Assembly (NCBI GenBank): GCA_020310875.1 | Contig: CM035432.1 | Coordinates: forward strand, 100,116,512 to 100,180,511 | Direction: 5' to 3' | Origin: Ceratopteris richardii | Taxonomy: Eukaryota > Streptophyta > Polypodiopsida > Polypodiales > Pteridaceae | DNA length: 64,000 nt | In this document: positions 58,460 through 64,000 of the stretch, piece by piece | Layout of the letters: the number at the start of each line of letters is the position of its first letter | Numbering within the stretch: the first letter of the stretch is position 1 | Program-made: the position numbers and the translations under genes | Notes under the pieces: model-generated | Told to the model about the DNA's origin: nothing | What the model saw: the letters and a program-made list of their open reading frames with translations, nothing else | Databases searched by the model: none

Positions 58460-59720
58460 TGTGAAGAGATGGATAGATATGTGCTTGAAGATGAAGTGGT
58501 GCTGCAAAATACTTGATCTACACCAGCCAAATGAACTCTAGGCATATGTGATGGGCCTTTTTAGCTTGCGAATGTATGTGTTAGAAACCCTATGTAGCTT
58601 GGAAGATCAATCTCAAAAGGATAGATCAAATTAGATGAGCTGGAATTAATTCAGAGGTGAAAAACTTGCTATTTTGATTCATACACCTGCCTAGTGTTTT
58701 GAATAATTCTCTGAGCACAACAGCAATTAGCTTAATTCCTTTTCGGCGACTCTAAGTAACTTAGAGAGCTAAATTTCAAGAGTCATCTCATCAGAAATAG
58801 TGAATCACACAATGAGAATGAAGTTTAACAAGTTATGACATCATTCCGATTTTCATGGACTACAATAGTACTTAGACCAGGGAGCAGAAAAATGATCATA
58901 ACTCAAGATTCAAATACTCAATGATTCTGAAATTTTGTATTCTGATACTAGAAATTATGATGAATCCAACAAGCTTTGAATCAATGAACTTGGTCAAGTA
59001 CACATTGAGAAACAACTCTGACAGGATGAGTGAAAAAAATCGGGTACCTGACAGAGGAGTGAAAATGAACAGATAGGGTTGACTTCAAATGAACATAACT
59101 AAAGATTGAAAACTTCAATAGCAATGAAAATTTGTGACTTATAGTAGACTTAGAGAAAAAACGTTCGCAACTTAAATCGTCAAAAAATATGCACTATACG
59201 TGGAGAAACCATCTCTGTGATCTGACTGAAAAATGTGAAAGGTATAGCAGTGAACAGTAGACTCACAATGGCATGAAGATATGGACTTGAATGATCATAG
59301 ATTTGAAAGTATAATGATTGTAGAATACAAAAGACATACAAATACAAATGTGTGCCTTGAGTCCACACTCTGATATGGCATAAAGCTTAGTTGATCCACG
59401 CCTAAAGAGTGCGACTAATTTGCCATGTATTTATAGGGAGTTTTGGAGCCAAGATTTGAATTTGAATCTTGCTCACCTACAAGTGATCTCCTAACTTTTA
59501 GAGATTGATTGGTTCTCCAACCACCAAATCATGAATTCCTAGCTTCTCTCTCTATTTTTGTCAAGTGGACTCAACCATTTTTAGATTCCTTTACTTTTTA
59601 CATCAAGTAAATCCTAAAACATTACAAAAGTGAGTTCTCACATGAGCTCATGCATATACTTCGATTCAAGACTTCTTCTAACTATTTTTGTGATACTTAA
59701 GCCAATACTTAGACTTGTAG
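58460..59720 (-). repeat. 5' LTR of the copia-1 relative
   Basis: 1261 bases; minus strand ends ...TCTCTTCACA at 58460, same as copia-1. Missing about the first 17 bases of the LTR: homology stops at CTTGTAG (59720), where an RT scrap begins. Reversed TATA box TATTTATAGGG at about 59429. Confidence 0.85.
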
Positions 59721-59868
59721 AGTATTTTTTGTAATTAAACAAGTCATCTAGATATATGCATATGTGGATAACTAGTCCTCCTTCCCCGTTGTGGTATAGG
59801 GAGGGATCTATGTCACTTGCCCTATATCCACATCTACACAAATATGCCACAAGCCTTTGCTTCCATGC
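59721..59868 (-). pseudogene. Copia RT fragment, another lineage
   Basis: Minus-strand reading AYLCRCGYRASDIDPSLYH and GLVIHICIYLDDLFN: the segment around the RT catalytic site, here YLDD. About 45 codons; sequence is clearly unlike copia-1. Confidence 0.65.
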
Positions 59869-59885
59869 CTAGGATCTTTTATTAA

Positions 59886-59993
59886 ATGCATAAGTCGATG
59901 CCTGGCATCGACCTCCGGGCATAAGTTGATGCCTGGCATCGACCTGGTGCGATAAGTCGATGCCTAACATCGACCTCGTGGCATAAGTCGATA
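59886..59993. repeat. Minisatellite of hairpin units
   Basis: Four units of about 32-33 bp, each GCATAAGTCGATGCC plus TGGCATCGACCT-type sequence. The core TCGATGCCTGGCATCGA has 8-bp arms that are perfect inverted repeats around one base. Units 1 and 2 are best conserved; the fourth is partial. Confidence 0.85.
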
Positions 59994-60011
59994 TCACACT
60001 CCTTTGCATAG

Positions 60012-60669
60012 GTTTGTGAGCTCCAATGAATGCATCACAGTTGGCTATTATGATGAAGTAAGCAAAAGGAGAGTCAGGGAGCATTGCAATGAGACTGGGA
60101 TCTCAAATATGCTCATGTTCCCAGCCGTTACCAAGAAACTTCATCATGTAGCTGGGGACAGGACATTGGTTAACCCCTATGAGAAGCCACAAAAGCTAAT
60201 AATGAGATTGCTACAACTATTCTCCAATGATGATGATTGGGTCGTAGAACTTTTTTCGGGCACAGGTAATTTCAATTGTAACATTTCTCATTAGCCATGA
60301 TGTTGATTGGCCTCTAAGTGGTTTTCTTTTGTTTCAGGAACGACTCTGGCTTGCTCCTTAAAGATGTTCAGGAACTGCATAGCTGTGGAGAAGGATGATG
60401 CTCAAGTGAGCTTCATAAGAATGAGAATCAATGGGCTGAATGAATGCCTAAATGAAGACCAAGAGGTTGGAAGGAAGCACATTGCAGACACGGAGAGATT
60501 CCAACCGGCTTCAAGGGAGCCTATTCCCCCACTTGCAGATGAACCGGGGGACATGGCTGACCTTGAAGAGCCAATCATGGAGCAAGAGAGGCAAGAGATG
60601 TGTTCTAGTGTTCTAGAGGATCCCATTATGCTTGAGCCTGAGGAAAGCTATGATCAGCTTCTATTGTAG
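60012..60669 (+). CDS. 3' part of a bacterial-type DNA N4/N6 methyltransferase gene
   Basis: Two exons, about 60012-60265 and 60338-60669, joined in phase across a 72-bp GT...AG intron. The spliced frame has LVNPYEKPQKLIMRLLQLFS (like the motif X region H-P-T-Q-K-P...L-I of beta-class N6_N4_Mtase enzymes), then WVVELFSG with TGTTLACSL (motif I, SAM binding, normally D-PF-GSGTT) and FRNCIAVEKDDAQV (the E-D acidic turn), then an acidic tail rich in Glu and Pro to TAG 60667-60669. The N-terminal part with the catalytic DPPY-type motif is not in the window: left of 60012 lie a minisatellite and TE debris. The TTG at 60004 is not a start; a splice acceptor AG at 60010-60011 is possible. Either the last exons of a host gene cut by rearrangement or a pseudogene/captured fragment. 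No internal stop. Confidence 0.55.
60266..60337 (+). other. Intron in the methyltransferase gene
   Basis: GTAATT at the 5' side, pyrimidine-rich TTTTCTTTTGTTTCAG at the 3' side, 72 bp. Removal joins the two halves of the SAM-binding loop FSGTGTTL without a frame change; reading through gives a stop. Confidence 0.7.
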
Positions 60670-62843
60670 ATTCATATTATTCTTCTAAAACACATGAAAA
60701 GTAAAATCATTTTAATAGAAATATTATGCCGAGTTCTTCTTCCACTTTGTGTTAAGCTTGACTTATCTTGAGCATTTCTCTGATGAATGTGTGAATGTTT
60801 CTTAGTATAATTTTGTTGATTATAATCTTCTCTTGGGAATGCTTTTGTGATATTTATTTCATATGCTATGAATAAGTCCCAACATTCAATGAGGATCTTT
60901 ACTATACAAAGGGGATAATCTTAATTGCCTTGTTAGAATGTTCCGACTTTTGCAACACATGTACTGCGATTTTCGAGTAGCTTTTAATCAGCTATAATCT
61001 ATGCTTGTTGAGGTTCTAGATGTAATGAAGGAGTTTCCCCAATTCTTACTTGTACCTTCAAATCTAATCTCTTGTCAAAGATCATGATCTGGGATTCTTG
61101 ATCGTGTTGAACAACTAGTTTTCAAGGCACCAAGTATTTTAACATATCTATCTTGACTACTTGGGATATGGGATCAAGCTTCTAGTCGATATTTACAAGC
61201 AAGAACAAGTGATGCTTTCTAGATATTGTAAAATGCCCACTTTATTGCTTGATATCATGGTCTTTAGGTAAAAAGGAATAGAGAACATGTCTTTGTTCTC
61301 CTTTGTTGTGACTCAGTGTTTATCACACATGCAAAAAATCCATTGGTTCATTACTTTGATAAAGGAATTTTCCTCATGCAAAACAAACCTAACTCGTACA
61401 ATCAAGCACATAATTTTTAACATCCTTTATAGTCCATGCCATCAATACTTTATCCTTACCTAATTATATATGCCACATAATACTTTATAAACAATTAAAA
61501 GCATACTATACGTAACACTATTTATCCTTTCTCTTATTCTTTCCTTTTTAAATTTTATGAGGTACCTTAATCTTTCCTATAGCCTATCTCCATATTAGAA
61601 CATGTTTTAGAAAGAAAATATATGCCTTATTTCATATGTTGCAAAAACGTTTCCTTTTGACCAAGTTAGGTTTCAAGAGATGATACCCAAGTAATTTCCT
61701 ATCCCTTTCCATTCATCATTGTATCTGCTCTCAATAAAATGTCATCTCCATATTTTCCTTGCCTTGTGAATACACTCAAATCTCCTTTTCTTTCCTTCAT
61801 TATGGTCTAGATTTTCATAAATTTCTCTTGATATCATATCAACCACAGAATAAGGCTTCCTTTGTATATGTATAAGTTGAGGATTAGTCGATTTAATATA
61901 GTTGTCCACCTCAACATTGTTGTATCAAGGATAGAGAAATCCATAATCATGCCAACAAGTGGCAAGTAATCTATCTCTAAAATTATCTTGGCCCCCAATA
62001 AAGTAGTCTTTGCTCATTTCCAAATAGATACAAAACCTTGTGGATCTCATTAAAGTAAGGCTAAATTCATAACCTTTCGTGTGAGACTTTTCCACAAGAT
62101 CGAATTTCATAGCTATTACCTTCGTATTGTTCTAACCAATTGTCCATAAAATTCCTATGAAACCTATATTTATAGTCAAGATAATCATGGCTCCTTCATA
62201 GCCGTCAACTACTTTCATTAGACGTTCCTCAATTAAAACTTCATTTGATTTTTGCATGGTGTGGGTATGTTTTTGAGTCTAAGTAAATATTTTTTATTTG
62301 CAAAAGAATCAATTAAGATAATCAAGAACATATGATAAATGTGTTATGTTTATGGAAAAAGCTCCATACTTTGTTCATATAATTACATACTTCAAACGTC
62401 TTAGTGATTGCTTCTATATTGGATGTGTATGGCTTTCTACTGTAATCAGCACATTATTTCTCAACTATTAATGCTTCAATAACTTTGAACATCCTAGATA
62501 ACTTTGACCATCCTAGATAACTTTCAACATCCTAGATGTGGTGTTGAGCCTTTTGCAGTGCTAACTTGGCAAAGTGGTGTAGAGGCGGTGAAGGAGTTAT
62601 CAAATAGTGGATGCACAAGTAGTGCACAATGTGCATGTTGACAATTGTCTTTCAGATTAGTCTAAATACAAATTTTAAAGGTATTTTGAAAGGTTTTTTA
62701 AATATTTTTGAAGGTTTTGGAAGGTTTAATTGAACCCTTCGTTATGTGTACTTTTTAGAGAATTAAAGGTGAAAAGCGAAGAGGTATAGTAAAGTGCAAA
62801 GCCTTTGTGTGGCCATCTATTAAAGTTTAAGTTTCTATAAAGT
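60670..62843. other. AT-rich DNA without recognised genes
   Basis: The first 100 bases are probably the 3' untranslated region of the methyltransferase gene. Beyond that, no repeat, TE domain or long frame seen. Confidence 0.4.
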
Positions 62844-62856
62844 CACTACAAGAAAA
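62844..62856 (+). mobile_element. Possible CACTA terminal repeat
   Basis: CACTACAAGAAAA is the classic plant CACTA terminus. If real, an element starts here and extends rightwards out of the window; the matching right end is not seen. A 13-base match can be chance. Confidence 0.35.
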
Positions 62857-63583
62857 AAAAAGATATCATTGAAGGAGATATGAGATTCTCTTTGTGAAGA
62901 AAGTTTAAGGCAAAGAAAAAAAGAAAAACGACAAAGACATCATATGAAGAATAAATGATTTGGGAAATGTGTGCACCGAGGAGTGGGAAGGTTGGCTACT
63001 CAAACAAGGCTTAAATACACTAAGATCACCAAAGATTCACATGTGAATGAAATCAAAATCAAGTGAAAGGGCATATACAAAGGAGACAATAAGAAAAAAG
63101 AGTATATGATATGCATACACTACGTGGAAAGGGGATATCCAGAAACAAACATATACAAACTTAGATATAGAGTGTTGAAAGTGGAAAATTGAAAAGTATA
63201 AAAACAGTGAACTGTTTGAAGAGAACTCGAGAGTGATAAATTGTAAAGAGAGTATTATGTCATCTCTTCTATGTGTAGGAAAAATTTGTTTGAGCGGGAG
63301 ATCAAGGTATGACCATAGTACTATTAAGGATGTGTTCAAGGACGGCAATAGAAGTGGCTAGTATTTCAACTTTATTGGAGGCTTCGCTTCAAGGGTAGAG
63401 AGGCAAAAGCCACTAGGCTATTAAAGAAGCAGTGTAGAGGCTCAGTATTTAAGCACTTGGAGTGCTTGGCTGTACATTTGTGTACTTTTTCTCCGAAAAG
63501 AATACACTAAGTGAGTATTTTGTCTTATTTTTGCAAAAAGAAGCTATTGTAATCTTCCACTTAATCATTTCCCTCGAGAAAAT
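62857..63583. other. Possible Ty3/gypsy 5' LTR (3' part)
   Basis: No coding. GTATTTAAGC near 63448 and the downstream PBS-like sequence suggest LTR, without a second copy to prove it. Confidence 0.25.
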
Positions 63584-63601
63584 GTGGCATGCCTAGTGGG
63601 A
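63584..63601 (+). other. Possible gypsy primer-binding site
   Basis: TGGCATGCCTAGTGGGAC resembles the TGGCG...CAGTGGGAC primer-binding sites of plant Ty3/gypsy elements. Downstream no clear gag is seen before the window ends. Confidence 0.3.
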
Positions 63602-64000
63602 CAAGGCAGCTTGAGCATAGGGCAGTCGAAATTGTCAAGTGAGAAGAATGAAGTGTAGAAGGTGTTGACAGTACAACTTGAAGAGGTAACTTTTCTTCCT
63701 CCTTGGAACTAACCTTAAGACCACTAAAGAGGATGTATAGCTCATGATAGAAACTCAGCCACAAACTTTAGGAAAGTCTTTCAATGACTCAAGAAGGAAC
63801 GTTACTCCTATCATCAATAGGGATATATGGTAACCCAACTTGGCTAAGAAACCTTACCATCTAGATTAAATACCAAATTCTCTTGCTTTATAGGATTAGC
63901 ATTTCGCTCTACACCTTGGACATATGTGGAGATGCTCATAACCATTCCAAAAGAGAATGCAATCATTCGAATAAGCATGAATCTTAGATTGTAAAAGCTT
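63602..64000. other. Unassigned DNA at window end
   Basis: Stop-rich in all frames; if a gypsy element starts at 63584 this would be its leader and degraded gag. Confidence 0.3.

Larger units (their letters stand above)
53597..59720 (-). mobile_element. Decayed second copy of the copia-1 family
   Basis: Minus strand; interior 54222-58459 is 4238 bp against 4267 bp in copia-1, with the same PBS, gag, protease, integrase, RT, RNase H order and high similarity throughout. Both LTRs are truncated at their outer ends, so no target duplication remains. Several stops and frameshifts. Confidence 0.9.

Noticed and set aside
60004..60294. Two separate small proteins at 60004-60294 and 60307-60669
   Set aside because: Both begin at TTG, and the first runs into an intron; joining at GT/AG sites restores one domain without frame change.

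Overview
The window looks like intergenic DNA from a large, AT-rich seed-plant nuclear genome. A gymnosperm (conifer-like) source is my inference from the mixture of old Ty1/copia, Ty3/gypsy, LINE and CACTA remnants and the very long AT microsatellites; nothing here names the species. I found no complete host gene. Almost everything recognisable is a transposable element, mostly decayed and nested. The only cellular-gene-like sequence is the 3' part of a bacterial-type DNA N4/N6 methyltransferase gene near 60.0-60.7 kb, with one short intron.

Layout. (1) 1-13.3 kb: a Ty3/gypsy pol relic is split by a nearly intact copia element, copia-1 (648-7456; two 1271-bp LTRs, ATTTT target duplication, one in-frame stop in pol). 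Further on the relic is split again by a small minus-strand gag-only element (9112-11863, TR-GAG type). (2) 13.3-15.8 kb: minus-strand 3' half of another copia with its 3' LTR. (3) 16.1-25.1 kb: a plus-strand Tnt1-like copia (16265-22444) sits inside an unidentified coding remnant and itself carries a perfect solo LTR (18113-19191, CAAAG duplication). Right of it, the remnant ends in a coiled coil and converges on a minus-strand, transposase-like gene of a family I cannot name. (4) 25.4-29.7 kb: LINE pieces, tandem repeats and a TRIM-like element (26785-27588) whose LTR has tRNA-like boxes. (5) 30.2-32.3 kb: microsatellites and a telomere-motif minisatellite. (6) 33.0-42.75 kb: two related copia copies in tandem sharing an LTR; the second carries a 900-bp TIR insertion. 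(7) 43.0-48.0 kb: an integrase relic of another gypsy lineage and a CACTA transposase relic, then AT-rich DNA. (8) 48.8-53.6 kb: microsatellites, a copia 5' end, a minus-strand copia gag-integrase relic and a 5S-rRNA-like sequence. (9) 53.6-59.7 kb: a second, decayed copia-1 family member on the minus strand. (10) 59.7-64 kb: an RT scrap, a hairpin minisatellite, the methyltransferase fragment, and mostly featureless DNA with a possible CACTA terminus and a possible gypsy primer-binding site.

How it fits together: nesting gives a relative order. The gypsy relic is older than copia-1 and TR-GAG; the Tnt1-like element is older than the solo LTR inside it. Copia-1 is probably among the youngest, since its LTRs differ at only about 19 of 1271 positions by eye. 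No element appears autonomous now: each is truncated, frameshifted or carries stops. All family calls come from reading motifs, not database searches.
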